64,000 bases of DNA, taken from positions 62,001-126,000 of the forward strand of contig DATBGZ010000015.1 in the NCBI GenBank assembly GCA_036557785.1, written 5' to 3'. This stretch comes from DATBGZ01 sp036557785 (lineage in GTDB: Bacteria > Actinomycetota > Actinomycetes > Mycobacteriales > Micromonosporaceae). Position 1 is the stretch's first letter; every line of letters begins with the position of its first letter. The position numbers and the translations under genes were made by a program. The notes under the pieces are model-generated. The model made no database searches, was not told where the DNA came from, and saw only the letters and a program-made list of their open reading frames with translations. Shown here piece after piece: positions 46,050 to 54,620 of this stretch.

Positions 46050-46522
46050 GCTCCACAACCTACGCCGGGCGTCCGACACAAAGTCGTGGCCGAGACACGG
46101 CCACGCGCGCCATGCGAGGTCGCCGGTGCCGCCGATGGTGGACGTTATCGACCTGGAACGAAGATTGCGATTGTGTGTCCGACCGTGTCGCGCTAACGTC
46201 TTCGGCGTAGGCCGTCCGCGACGGCCGACCGGGAGCGGCCCGCCCCCACACCGGCGGCTCGCACCGGCGCCCAGGTAGAAGCCCATGGCTCCCCGGGTGG
46301 ACGAGCGGAATGCTCGCCGGCCAGTTCGCGGACGGCCGTTCCTCGGGTGCATGGTGCGCGCGCGCGCTGCGCGCTCGCGCCGGCTCGTCACGGATGTCTC
46401 CTGGGGGCCAAGCCCCCAGACCCCAGCCGGGGCTCCGCCCCGGCCCCCCGTGGGTGGTTGATGTTCGTTGTCGGTGGTTGATGTTCCTTGTCGGGGGCTT
46501 CTCTTCTGGCGCTTGGTCAGGG
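46050..46522. other. Intergenic region between coaE and uvrB with hairpins and a tandem repeat
   Basis: No gene is supported in these 473 bases. Downstream of coaE there are two strong hairpins, GGGGGC/GCCCCC at 46403-46417 and CCGGGGC/GCCCCGG at 46427-46443, plus a two-copy 20-bp tandem repeat at 46453-46492 with one mismatch. The left part must contain the uvrB promoter. I saw no clear LexA-type box. Confidence 0.6.
46453..46492. repeat. 20-bp tandem repeat, two copies
   Basis: GGTGGTTGATGTTCGTTGTC at 46453-46472 is followed directly by a copy at 46473-46492 differing at one base (CC for CG). Confidence 0.9.
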
Positions 46523-47137
46523 TCAGGGGACGGTGGTGTTGTGGCGACGGGGGAGGATGATCTGCTCCCAGACCTCATCGACCTGCATCGTCAGCTCGTC
46601 GAGCGTGCCGTCGTTGACGATCTCGACGTCGGCCACCGATCGGCGCTGCTCGTCGGTGGCCTGCGCGGCGATGCGGGCCCGTGCATCCTCCTCGCTCATG
46701 CCGCGCTGACCGACGAGCCGGGCCAGCCGGGACTGCTCGCTCGCGAACACGACGATCACCAGGTCGAAGGCGCTGGCCAGGCCCGACTCCACGAGCAGCG
46801 GGATGTCGTTGACCACGACCGCATCCGGCGGTGCGGCGGCGATCATCCGACTGGAACGTTCGCGGACCCGCGGATGGATGATCGCCTCCAGCCGCCGGCG
46901 CTTGGCAGTATCGCCGAAGACCAGCTCGGCCACCTTGGCCCGGTCCATGGTGCCATCGGGCGCGAGCACCTGCGGGCCGAACGCGGCGACGACCTCGGCG
47001 AGCCCATCGGTGCCGGGCGCGACGACCTCGCGGGCCAGCGCGTCCCCGTCGATGATGACGGCGCCGTGCTCGGCGAGACGGCGCGACACCTCGCTCTTGC
47101 CCGACCCGATCCCACCCGTGAGCCCGACCATCAGCAC
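46523..47137 (-). CDS. coaE: Dephospho-CoA kinase
   Basis: This 204-residue last enzyme of CoA synthesis phosphorylates the ribose 3'-OH of dephospho-CoA. It has MVGLTGGIGSGKSEVSRRLA (P-loop), AVIIDGDALAREVVAPGTDG, RRLEAIIHPRVRERSSRMIA and VVVNDIPLLVESGLASAFDL. Only the CoaE domain is present, without the GrpB/UPF0157 extension of mycobacterial forms. Confidence 0.96.
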   Translation of the reverse strand: MLMVGLTGGIGSGKSEVSRRLAEHGAVIIDGDALAREVVAPGTDGLAEVVAAFGPQVLAPDGTMDRAKVAELVFGDTAKRRRLEAIIHPRVRERSSRMIAAAPPDAVVVNDIPLLVESGLASAFDLVIVVFASEQSRLARLVGQRGMSEEDARARIAAQATDEQRRSVADVEIVNDGTLDELTMQVDEVWEQIILPRRHNTTVP

Positions 47138-47252
47138 GACGGACAGTATGCCATCGCAAGATCGGCCGTTCCCGCAGCGCGCCAGCGCGGATAACCGTCA
47201 CGAGCCCGACTGATCCGTGACCGCTGGCACCCCGACCCCTAGCGTCGCGGGC

Positions 47253-48041
47253 ATGTCATCACGAAGGATCGCTGCTGGCGTCGTAGCAGCGGCGGCAGCA
47301 TGCGTTCTTGCTCTGTCGGGTTGCGCGGGCAACGGTCGCCCGGGGCCATCGCCCACGACGTCGCCACCGGCGGCGGACGGGTCGTCCACGCTCTCCCCCG
47401 CATCGGGCGCTCCCACCACGAGCGCGGCCCCCCCACCCGTGACCTTCCCGACCTCGGCGGAGCAGTACACGAAGCAGGCGATCCAGGCCTGGGCCGGCAA
47501 CAACTCCGCGTCCTTGGACCAGTACGAGGTGACCGACGGCATCCTGCACACCATGAGCGACTGCGGCGGCTGCTACAACACTCAGTTCGGCCTGGCCCCG
47601 GGGTTCTGCCAGGGCGCGGCCGGATCGAGTTACTGCCTGTACTTCAACATCTACGGCGACAAGCTGATGCTGCGGGTGGAGAACCAGTTGCTCGGCCATC
47701 CCAAGGCCGTCGTCGCGGGGAGCACCTTCGAGCCGACCACGTTCCCCAGTGACGACGAGGCATACGCGACCGAGGCGCTCGCGGCCTGGAACGACGGCAA
47801 CGATGCCCGCCTGAAGTTGTTGACCAAGGACAAGGTCGGCAGCGCCTATGTCGATGGCCTCGGTGCCCAGCGCGGCTCCGACTGGACCTACCAGCAGTGT
47901 GATGGCGGGATGGGCTCGCTCTACTGCGACTTCACCCGCGATGGACACACGCTCGCGTTCCAGTTCGTCAACGGCCCGGCAGCGCCGACCACGGGTCCGG
48001 ACAGCCAGCACCGCATCGTCTCGATCAACTACCTGCCCTAG
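47253..48041 (+). CDS. Secreted lipoprotein of unknown function
   Basis: This protein has 262 residues with the signal SSRRIAAGVVAAAAACVLAL, lipobox LSGC and a Pro/Ser/Thr linker. Two similar alpha/beta segments follow, each of the form (Y/A)-x-x-(Q/E)AI/ALxAWxxGNxxxL: EQYTKQAIQAWAGNNSASLD and EAYATEALAAWNDGNDARLK. Each is followed by Cys residues (DCGGCYN; QQCDGGMGSLYC). It looks like an internal duplication. No family name can be given. Confidence 0.7.
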   Translation: MSSRRIAAGVVAAAAACVLALSGCAGNGRPGPSPTTSPPAADGSSTLSPASGAPTTSAAPPPVTFPTSAEQYTKQAIQAWAGNNSASLDQYEVTDGILHTMSDCGGCYNTQFGLAPGFCQGAAGSSYCLYFNIYGDKLMLRVENQLLGHPKAVVAGSTFEPTTFPSDDEAYATEALAAWNDGNDARLKLLTKDKVGSAYVDGLGAQRGSDWTYQQCDGGMGSLYCDFTRDGHTLAFQFVNGPAAPTTGPDSQHRIVSINYLP

Positions 48042-48112
48042 GCTCTCCCCCGCGTCCACGCGTGGTCGCCGTGGCGGGAGTGCCCAGCGGTACGGGCGGT
48101 AGGGTCGTCCGC

Positions 48113-49063
48113 GTGGATCTGGACGACACCGCCGTCCGGCTCGGGGTACCCGTCGAGGAGATCGACCGCGTGCACCGGCTCGCCGGCGACGAGCCGTCGG
48201 CTGCGCTGCCCGCCAAGGCCGACGCGCCCGCGATACTGGTGCGGCTCGGGGTGCTGCCCGACGACGCCGCCGAGATCATCGCGGGCTGGCCCGACCCCGT
48301 CTCTCCACTGTGGACCCCAGAACTACGCTGGCTGCTCGACCGCTCGATCGCCCTGGTCCGCGCCGATGTCGGCGGCCACGACTGGCTGCCGCCCGGTCCG
48401 GAGCTACCGCGCGAACGCGGCCCCGCGTGGCGGCATCTCTATGTGTACGCGTATCTGGCGCTGGTGGACGTCGTCATGGCATACCACCGCGAGCACGGCA
48501 TCGCCGAGGCCGTGTCCTGGGCGACCCTCGCGGACCTGGGCCGCAACCTCGCGATCGACCGGCGGATGCGCCGCGAGGGCTGGCCGGTCATGCAGAGTTG
48601 GCTGACGCTGCACGCGCGCGGCGGCGTCTTTGAGCTGGGCCGGCTGCAGCACCAGCGCGGCGGCACCGCCATCAGCCTGCACATCCCCGAGTCCGGGCCG
48701 ATGACCCCGCAGGCGGTCGCGGCGTCGCTGGACGAGGCGCGCGCGTTCTTCCCGCGCCACTTTCCCGACGAGCACTACACGGCGTTCTCCTGCGGCTCCT
48801 GGCTGCTCGACCCGCAACTGCAGGAGTACCTGCCGGCGGCCTGCAACATCGTCCGGTTCCAGCGACGGTTCGAGCTCGACCCCTACCAGGAGCCGGACGG
48901 GCTGGACGCCGATGTCGAGGTGCTGCGGTTCGTGTTCCGCACCCTGACCACGCCGCTGGACCAGTTGCCGCGACGCACCGTGCTCCAACGCGCGATCGTC
49001 GACCACCTCAAGTCCGGCCGCCACTGGTACTGGCGCACCGGCCGGTTCCCGATCGAGCCATGA
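48113..49063 (+). CDS. Acyltransferase-domain protein (GNAT_C type)
   Basis: This protein has about 316 residues from GTG 48113 (an upstream GTG at 48062 is possible). The N-terminal helical part is followed by a C-terminal GNAT-like region with SWATLADLGRNLAIDRRMRR, LGRLQHQRGGTAISLHIPES, YTAFSCGSWLLDPQLQEYLP and FRTLTTPLDQLPRRTVLQRA. This pattern is common in actinobacterial acyltransferase-domain proteins of unknown substrate. It converges on rpsA. Confidence 0.75.
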   Translation: MDLDDTAVRLGVPVEEIDRVHRLAGDEPSAALPAKADAPAILVRLGVLPDDAAEIIAGWPDPVSPLWTPELRWLLDRSIALVRADVGGHDWLPPGPELPRERGPAWRHLYVYAYLALVDVVMAYHREHGIAEAVSWATLADLGRNLAIDRRMRREGWPVMQSWLTLHARGGVFELGRLQHQRGGTAISLHIPESGPMTPQAVAASLDEARAFFPRHFPDEHYTAFSCGSWLLDPQLQEYLPAACNIVRFQRRFELDPYQEPDGLDADVEVLRFVFRTLTTPLDQLPRRTVLQRAIVDHLKSGRHWYWRTGRFPIEP

Positions 49064-49069
49064 GACCAC

Positions 49070-49100
49070 GAAGGGCGCCTCCGATAAGGAGACGCCCTTC
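49070..49100. terminator. Bidirectional terminator, acyltransferase / rpsA
   Basis: GAAGGGCG-C-CTCC pairs with GGAG-A-CGCCCTTC around a 5-base loop (one internal mismatch). It sits between two convergent genes. Confidence 0.88.
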
Positions 49101-49117
49101 GATTCGTACGGTGGCGG

Positions 49118-50602
49118 TCAGCTCTTGCCGCCGGCCAGCTTCTCCTTGAGCGCGGCGAGCGCCTCGTCCGTGGCGAGCGTGCCCTGCGGCTCCTCGGGCG
49201 CCTTCGCGGCCTTGGGCTGGCTCGCCTCCTTCTCGGGGGCGGGAGCGGGGCCGGGCGCGGGCGCGCCCTCGACGGCCCGAGCGCTCTGCACCTGCTTCGT
49301 GTGCGCCTCCCAGCGCTGGCGGGCCTCGGCGTACTGCCGCTCCCACTCTTCGCGCTGCTTCTCGTACCCCTCGAGCCACTCGCCGGTCTCCGGGTCGAAG
49401 CCGTCGGGGTAGACGTAGTTGCCCTCGGCGTCGTAGGTGGCCGCCATGCCGTAGAGGGTCGGGTCGAAGTGCTCCTCGCCCTCGACGAAGCCCTCGTTGG
49501 CCTGCTTGAGCGAGAGCGAGATCCGCCGCCGCTCCAGGTCGATGTCGATGACCTTCACCATGACGTCGGAGCCGACCTGCACCACCTGCTCCGGGATCTC
49601 CACGTGGCGCTCGGCCAGCTCGGAGATGTGGACCAGGCCCTCGATGCCGTCGTCGACGCGGACGAAGGCGCCGAACGGGACCAGCTTGGTGACCTTGCCG
49701 GGGACGATCTGCTGGATGGCGTGGGTGCGGGCGAACTGCCGCCACGGGTCCTCCTGCGTCGCCTTGAGCGACAGCGAGACCCGCTCGCGGTCCAGGTCGA
49801 CGTCGAGCACCTCGACCTCGACCTCCTGGCCAACCTCGACGACCTCGGAGGGGTGATCGATGTGCTTCCAGGAGAGCTCGGAGACGTGCACGAGGCCATC
49901 GACCCCGCCGAGGTCCACGAACGCGCCGAAGTTGACGATCGACGACACCACGCCCTTGCGGACCTGGCCCTTGCCGAGCTTGTTGAGGAACTCGCTGCGC
50001 ACCTCGGACTGCGTCTGCTCCAGGTAGGCGCGGCGGGAGAGCACCACGTTGTTGCGGTTCTTGTCCAGCTCGATGATCTTCGCTTCCAGCTCGCGGCCGA
50101 CGTACGGCTGCAGATCCCGGACGCGACGCATCTCCACCAGCGACGCGGGCAGGAAGCCCCGCAGCCCGATGTCGATGATCAGTCCGCCCTTGACCACCTC
50201 GATCACGGCACCGCGGACGACCCCGTCGTCCTCCTTGATCTTCTCGATCGTGCCCCAGGCGCGCTCGTACTGGGCCCGCTTCTTCGAGAGGATCAGGCGG
50301 CCCTCCTTGTCCTCCTTCTGGAGAACCAGGGCCTCGACGTGATCACCGACGGAGACAACCTCGGACGGGTCGACATCATGCTTGATCGACAACTCACGCG
50401 AGGGGATGACGCCCTCGGTCTTGTAGCCGATGTCGAGCAGGACCTCGTCCCGATCGACCTTGACGACCGTGCCTTCGACAATGTCGCCGTCATTGAAGTA
50501 CTTGATGGTCTCGTCGATCGCGGCGAGGAACGCTTCCTCCGACCCGATGTCGTCGACGGCGACCTTGTTCACGCTCGAGGTGGCCTCGATGCTGCTCGTC
50601 AT
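49118..50602 (-). CDS. rpsA: 30S ribosomal protein S1
   Basis: This 494-residue RNA-binding ribosomal protein has four S1 domains, at about 37-106, 122-188, 208-277 and 293-363. Each is visible as a repeat, for example GDIVEGTVVKVDRDEVLLDI and GKVTKLVPFGAFVRVDDGIE with GLVHISELAERHVEIP. The tail after residue 380 is acidic and then Ala/Pro/Glu-rich. It helps mRNA bind the ribosome. ATG 50602 agrees with family starts (TSSIEATSSVNKVAVDDIGS). Confidence 0.97.
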   Translation of the reverse strand: MTSSIEATSSVNKVAVDDIGSEEAFLAAIDETIKYFNDGDIVEGTVVKVDRDEVLLDIGYKTEGVIPSRELSIKHDVDPSEVVSVGDHVEALVLQKEDKEGRLILSKKRAQYERAWGTIEKIKEDDGVVRGAVIEVVKGGLIIDIGLRGFLPASLVEMRRVRDLQPYVGRELEAKIIELDKNRNNVVLSRRAYLEQTQSEVRSEFLNKLGKGQVRKGVVSSIVNFGAFVDLGGVDGLVHVSELSWKHIDHPSEVVEVGQEVEVEVLDVDLDRERVSLSLKATQEDPWRQFARTHAIQQIVPGKVTKLVPFGAFVRVDDGIEGLVHISELAERHVEIPEQVVQVGSDVMVKVIDIDLERRRISLSLKQANEGFVEGEEHFDPTLYGMAATYDAEGNYVYPDGFDPETGEWLEGYEKQREEWERQYAEARQRWEAHTKQVQSARAVEGAPAPGPAPAPEKEASQPKAAKAPEEPQGTLATDEALAALKEKLAGGKS

Positions 50603-50820
50603 GTGGGCAGTTGCTCCGCTGGACTGTGTGGTTTGTTTACCGACCCCCGCAGGCCCGCCGCGCACACGTATCCCGCCACACGGTTAAGGACGGGATTCAT
50701 GACGCGACCGCGAACCTGCTCCCTACTGAGGTCGCAGCCCACGAGTGCATTGAACACATTACTCTCCCGCCGTCTCGCCGGTCCAACCCTCCCGGCATTT
50801 TGGCCCGCCGCCGATGCCCT

Positions 50821-50882
50821 GTTGATCTAGGGCCAGGGGCCGTGCTTTGATCTTCGACCACGGTCCTTCGCCCTAGATCAAC
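50821..50882. repeat. 62-bp palindromic intergenic repeat, copy B
   Basis: Outer arms GTTGATCTAGGGC (50821-50833) and GCCCTAGATCAAC (50870-50882) form a perfect 13-bp inverted repeat, and inner GGCCGTG and CACGGTC nearly pair. It has the same length and layout as 29734-29795, while the centre differs. It lies between divergent rpsA and a methyltransferase gene, and the whole 305-bp gap must also hold the rpsA promoter. Confidence 0.92.
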
Positions 50883-50907
50883 GGAGGTGGGCGGTACGGT
50901 GTGGGCC

Positions 50908-51741
50908 ATGGCGGAGCAGGACGAGGCGGTGTTCGGGGACGCCCTCGGCACCCGGGTCGCCCGCGTCCGGCTCACGCCCGAGGAGAACCGACGAGCCGCC
51001 CGTTACTGGTGGGACATCGATGCAGATAACTATCAGGCCGAGCACGGTGAGTTCCTGGGCGAGGTGGACCTGGTCTGGTGTCCCGAGGGGCTGCGCGAGG
51101 CCGACGTCCACCTGCTCGGTGACGTGGCCGGGACCCGGGCCCTGGAGGTGGGGTGTGGCGCCGCCGCGGCCGCCCGGTGGCTCGTCACGCAGGGCGCGAG
51201 CGTCGTGGCGGTCGATCTCTCGACCGGCATGCTCCGGCACGCGCGGGCGGCGGCGGAGGCGACCGGCGTACGGCCGGCCCTGCTCCAGGCCGACGCGCAG
51301 TACCTGCCCGTGCGGGATGAGAGCGTCGACATCGCCTTCACCGCGTTCGGGGCGGTGCCCTTCGTGGATGACTCCGCGCGGGTCATGCGCGAGGTGTTCC
51401 GGGTGCTGCGTCCCGGTGGGCGCTGGGTCTTCGCGGTGACCCACCCCATGCGGTGGATCTTTCTCGACCACCCCGGCCTGGAGGGGCTGATCGCGACCTA
51501 CTCCTACTTCGACAGACGGCCCTACGTCGAGCTCGACGCCGGCGGCCAGGCGACCTACGTCGAGCACCACCGGACGATCGGCGACCGGGTAAGGGAGATC
51601 GTGTCCGCCGGGTTCGTGCTGCGCGACATCGTCGAGCCCGAATGGCCGCTGGGCCACGACCAGATCTGGGGCCAGTGGAGCCCGGCCCGCGGTGTCCTGT
51701 TCCCCGGCACCGCCATCTATGTCTGCCACAAGCCCGCCTGA
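50908..51741 (+). CDS. Class I SAM-dependent methyltransferase
   Basis: This protein has 277 residues from ATG 50908. A GTG at 50899 is better spaced from GGAGGT at 50883, so the start is unsure. ENRRAARYWWDIDADNYQAE leads to motif I ALEVGCGAAAAARWLVTQGA, VVAVDLSTGMLRHARAAAEA, VDIAFTAFGAVPFVDDSARV and LRPGGRWVFAVTHPMRW. Such proteins, with a WW near the start, are common and unassigned in actinobacteria. The substrate is unknown. Confidence 0.85.
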   Translation: MAEQDEAVFGDALGTRVARVRLTPEENRRAARYWWDIDADNYQAEHGEFLGEVDLVWCPEGLREADVHLLGDVAGTRALEVGCGAAAAARWLVTQGASVVAVDLSTGMLRHARAAAEATGVRPALLQADAQYLPVRDESVDIAFTAFGAVPFVDDSARVMREVFRVLRPGGRWVFAVTHPMRWIFLDHPGLEGLIATYSYFDRRPYVELDAGGQATYVEHHRTIGDRVREIVSAGFVLRDIVEPEWPLGHDQIWGQWSPARGVLFPGTAIYVCHKPA

Positions 51742-51849
51742 CGGTCGCGGCGGGCGGGCCACAGTGGACACCGGGGTAGGGTTCTCCTCACCCCGGCCTC
51801 GGGTGGCCGCCTCATCGACGGCCAGCGGCGCACGGCCTAGCGTGGCCTC

Positions 51850-53139
51850 ATGGCAGAGTTGACCGAGCGAGCGCCCCGGCGGGGCGGCGGGTTGCTGGCG
51901 ATGCTGCGCGCGCCCGTCTCGGGCTGGGCCTGGCGCGCGACCATCCATCACGTCGTCGGGTTCCCGCTCGCCATCGTGACCTTTGTGGTGACCGTGACCC
52001 TGCTCGCCCTCACGGTCAGCCTGGCCATCACGGCAATCCTCGCCCTGGCGAGCCTGGTGATGCTGCTCTGGTCGTTGCGCGCGTTCACCGCCGCGCAGCG
52101 GTCCCGTTTCCGGTCGGTCCTCGGCGTCGAGATCCCGCCCCTGGCCCACGACCATCCGGGCACCGGGGTACGCGGGCTGCTGGCGCAGGGCGTGGCGGCC
52201 GCGACCTGGCGCCAGATCACCTACCACATCCTGGCCCTCGTCATGGGCACGGTGAGCTTCGTGGTCGTCACGGTGGTCTGGTCGACCGGCGCGGCCGCTG
52301 CCACGGTGCTGACGTACGCCCGGGCGCTCCCCGACCACAACGGCCTGTTCGGCTGGAACATGCAGGACCGGGGCACGCTCGCGTGGCTGACCGTGGGCGG
52401 TCTCGTGCTGCTCCTGATGGCGCCGTGGATCGCCCAGGCTCTCGCCGACATGGATGTCGCCGCGGCGCGGGCCCTGCTCGGCCCGAGCCGGGTAGAGGAG
52501 CTGGCCCGCCGGGTCGACACGCTGACGACGAGCCGCGAGGGCGTGGTCGACGCCGCCGACGCGGAGCGACGGCGCATCGAGCGGGACCTGCACGATGGCA
52601 CCCAGCAACGGCTCGTGTCCCTGGCGATGAACCTCGGCATGGCGCGGGGCGCGCTCGCCGACGCCCCCGAGCCCGCCCGGCGCGCGGTCGAGGAGGCGCA
52701 CGAGGAGGCGAAGCGGACGCTGACCGAACTGCGGGGGTTCATCCGTGGGCTGCACCCGGCCGTGCTCGACGACCGGGGCCTGGATGCCGCGCTGTCGGGG
52801 ATCGCCGCCCGGGCCCCGCTGCCCGTCACCGTGCGGGCCAACGTCCCCCGCCGGTGCTCACCGACCATCGAGGCGGTTGCCTACTTCGTGGTCTCGGAGG
52901 CCCTGACCAACGTGGCCCGGCACGCGGGAGCGACCCGTGCGGAGGTCGTCGTGGAGCAGCAGGAGGGCCGGCTGCGGGTGACGGTCAGCGACGACGGCCA
53001 CGGTGGGGCCGCGCCCGAGCGGGGCACCGGCCTGCATGGGCTGGCCCAGCGGGTGGCCTCCGTCGATGGCATGCTGCGCATCGACAGCCCGGCCGGTGGT
53101 CCCACCGCGATCGTGGTGGAGCTGCCATGCGAGCGGTGA
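51850..53139 (+). CDS. Two-component sensor histidine kinase (HisKA_3 type)
   Basis: This 429-residue membrane kinase has four transmembrane helices in two pairs (about 32-75 and 125-205), a linker, the dimerisation/phosphoacceptor segment AERRRIERDLHDGTQQRLVS with the phospho-His in DLHD, LRGFIRGLHPAVLDDRGLDA, and an ATPase domain with VVSEALTNVARHAGATRAEV (N box) and VSDDGHGG / GTGLHGLAQRV (G boxes). Its end overlaps the response-regulator gene by 13 bases, so they form a pair. The signal is unknown. Confidence 0.92.
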   Translation: MAELTERAPRRGGGLLAMLRAPVSGWAWRATIHHVVGFPLAIVTFVVTVTLLALTVSLAITAILALASLVMLLWSLRAFTAAQRSRFRSVLGVEIPPLAHDHPGTGVRGLLAQGVAAATWRQITYHILALVMGTVSFVVVTVVWSTGAAAATVLTYARALPDHNGLFGWNMQDRGTLAWLTVGGLVLLLMAPWIAQALADMDVAAARALLGPSRVEELARRVDTLTTSREGVVDAADAERRRIERDLHDGTQQRLVSLAMNLGMARGALADAPEPARRAVEEAHEEAKRTLTELRGFIRGLHPAVLDDRGLDAALSGIAARAPLPVTVRANVPRRCSPTIEAVAYFVVSEALTNVARHAGATRAEVVVEQQEGRLRVTVSDDGHGGAAPERGTGLHGLAQRVASVDGMLRIDSPAGGPTAIVVELPCER

Positions 53140-53801
53140 TCGCCGAGGACTCGGTGCTGCTGCGGGCCGGCCTGGCCCGGCTGCTCGCCGACGGCGGCGT
53201 GGAGGTGGTGGCCGCGGTCGGCGACGCCGACGAGCTGCTCCGCGCGGTCGACGAGCTCCAGCCCGACGTGGTCGTGGTGGACGTACGGATGCCACCGAGC
53301 TTCACCGACGAAGGGCTGCGCGCCGCGCTGGTGCTGCGCCGGCAGTGGCCGGACATCGCGGTGCTCGTGCTCTCGCAGTACGTCGAGGAGCGCTACGCGG
53401 GCGAGCTGCTCTCCAGCGATGCCGCAAGGCCAGTTGCCCAACGCAGCACCGGCGGCGTCGGCTACCTGCTCAAGGACCGGGTCGCCGACGTGGAGGAGTT
53501 CCTCGATGCGCTGCGTCGCGTGGCCGCTGGCGGCACCGCGCTGGACCCCGAGGTCGTCTCGCAACTGCTGACGCGGCGTCGACCCAACCCCTTGGATCGG
53601 CTGACACCGCGCGAGTGGGACGTCCTGCGGCTCATGGCGGAGGGACGCTCGAACGCCGGCATCGGCACCGCGCTGCATGTCAGCGGCAGCGCGGTCGAGA
53701 AGCACGTGAACAACATCCTGGCCAAGCTCGACCTGCCGGCCGACGAGGCCGATCACCGGCGGGTCCTCGCGGTCCTGCACCTGCTACGCCACTCCGGCTA
53801 G
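53127..53801 (+). CDS. NarL/FixJ-family response regulator
   Basis: This protein has 224 residues. The receiver domain has AEDSVLL and the phospho-acceptor VVVDVRMPP (Asp52), a Ser/Thr in LVLSQYVEERY and a Lys in YLLKDRV. The C-terminal LuxR-type HTH is TPREWDVLRLMAEGRSNAGI followed by SGSAVEKHVNNILAKLDLP. Compared with usual family members there are extra residues (about 97-108, SSDAARPVAQRST) between the conserved GELL and GGVGYLLKDR. It is the partner of the overlapping kinase. Confidence 0.9.
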   Translation: MRAVIAEDSVLLRAGLARLLADGGVEVVAAVGDADELLRAVDELQPDVVVVDVRMPPSFTDEGLRAALVLRRQWPDIAVLVLSQYVEERYAGELLSSDAARPVAQRSTGGVGYLLKDRVADVEEFLDALRRVAAGGTALDPEVVSQLLTRRRPNPLDRLTPREWDVLRLMAEGRSNAGIGTALHVSGSAVEKHVNNILAKLDLPADEADHRRVLAVLHLLRHSG

Positions 53802-53861
53802 CGATCCGTCGTGTCCGGTCGATCCGTCGCCGGAGTGAAGCTGAGCGCCTGAGGAGAGGCC

Positions 53862-54620
53862 ATGACCGTCACCACGACACACCTGCCACCGACCCCGGGG
53901 AGACGGTCGAGGCCGACCGGGCCGAACGCCTGGCTCGTCATCGGTGGCGTCGGTACCGCGATCCTGCTCATCGCCGGCGCCCTCTCCGTCGCCGGCTGGC
54001 TCGGCTACCGGACCGAGGTGCAGAGCCAGGTCTACCACCAGAGCATCGCCACCATCGACATCGACATCGCGACGGGAGACCTCGTGCTCTCCCCCGGGGA
54101 ACCGGACACGGTGTCGCTGACCCGGCGACTGCACTGGTCCTACACCAAACCGACGGTCGAGGAGCACTGGGACGGGCAGACGCTGCGGGTCACGGGCGCG
54201 TGCCGCGGCGTTAGCTTCGGCCCGAACTGCGGCGTCGACTACACGGTCGCGGTCCCGCCGGGGATCGCCATCCGGGCGCACACGTCGACGGGCGACGTAC
54301 TGGTCCGCGACCTGCACGGCGAGCTGCAACTGAGCACCGATACCGGCGACATCACCGCGTCCGGCATCGCATCGAACTCCGTCACGGCATCTGCCGACAC
54401 CGGAGACATCACGCTCTCCTTCTCCGCCCCACCGCAGGCGGTCTCCGCCGGGACGGATACCGGTGACGTCACCCTCGCCGTTCCGCCCGGCGACGACTAC
54501 CACGTGCAGGCGCAGACCGACACCGGCGATGTCGGGATCGCGGTGCAGCAGAACGAGGGCTCGGCGCGCTCCATCACCGCCCGGACGAACACGGGAGACA
54601 TCAACATCAGCTACTCGTGA
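53862..54620 (+). CDS. DUF4097-type membrane-anchored beta-solenoid protein
   Basis: This 252-residue protein has a Pro/Arg-rich cytoplasmic start, one helix (AWLVIGGVGTAILLIAGALS) and an external domain built of short beta repeats ending in the turn TGD: STGDV, DTGDITA, DTGDITL, DTGDVTL, DTGDVGI, NTGDINI. This matches DUF4097 adhesin-like domains. It follows a two-component system with its own ribosome binding site and may be regulated by it. Its 3' end overlaps the convergent exoribonuclease gene by 14 bases. Confidence 0.85.
   Translation: MTVTTTHLPPTPGRRSRPTGPNAWLVIGGVGTAILLIAGALSVAGWLGYRTEVQSQVYHQSIATIDIDIATGDLVLSPGEPDTVSLTRRLHWSYTKPTVEEHWDGQTLRVTGACRGVSFGPNCGVDYTVAVPPGIAIRAHTSTGDVLVRDLHGELQLSTDTGDITASGIASNSVTASADTGDITLSFSAPPQAVSAGTDTGDVTLAVPPGDDYHVQAQTDTGDVGIAVQQNEGSARSITARTNTGDINISYS

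Noticed and set aside
46050..46300. LexA/SOS box upstream of uvrB
   Set aside because: No TCGAAC-type inverted repeat was found within 250 bases of the start.
50878..52755. Very long open frame antisense to the methyltransferase and sensor kinase genes
   Set aside because: Its content is Arg/Pro/Gly/His-rich without any domain, and it mirrors the codon pattern of the real genes on the other strand, an artefact of high third-position GC.
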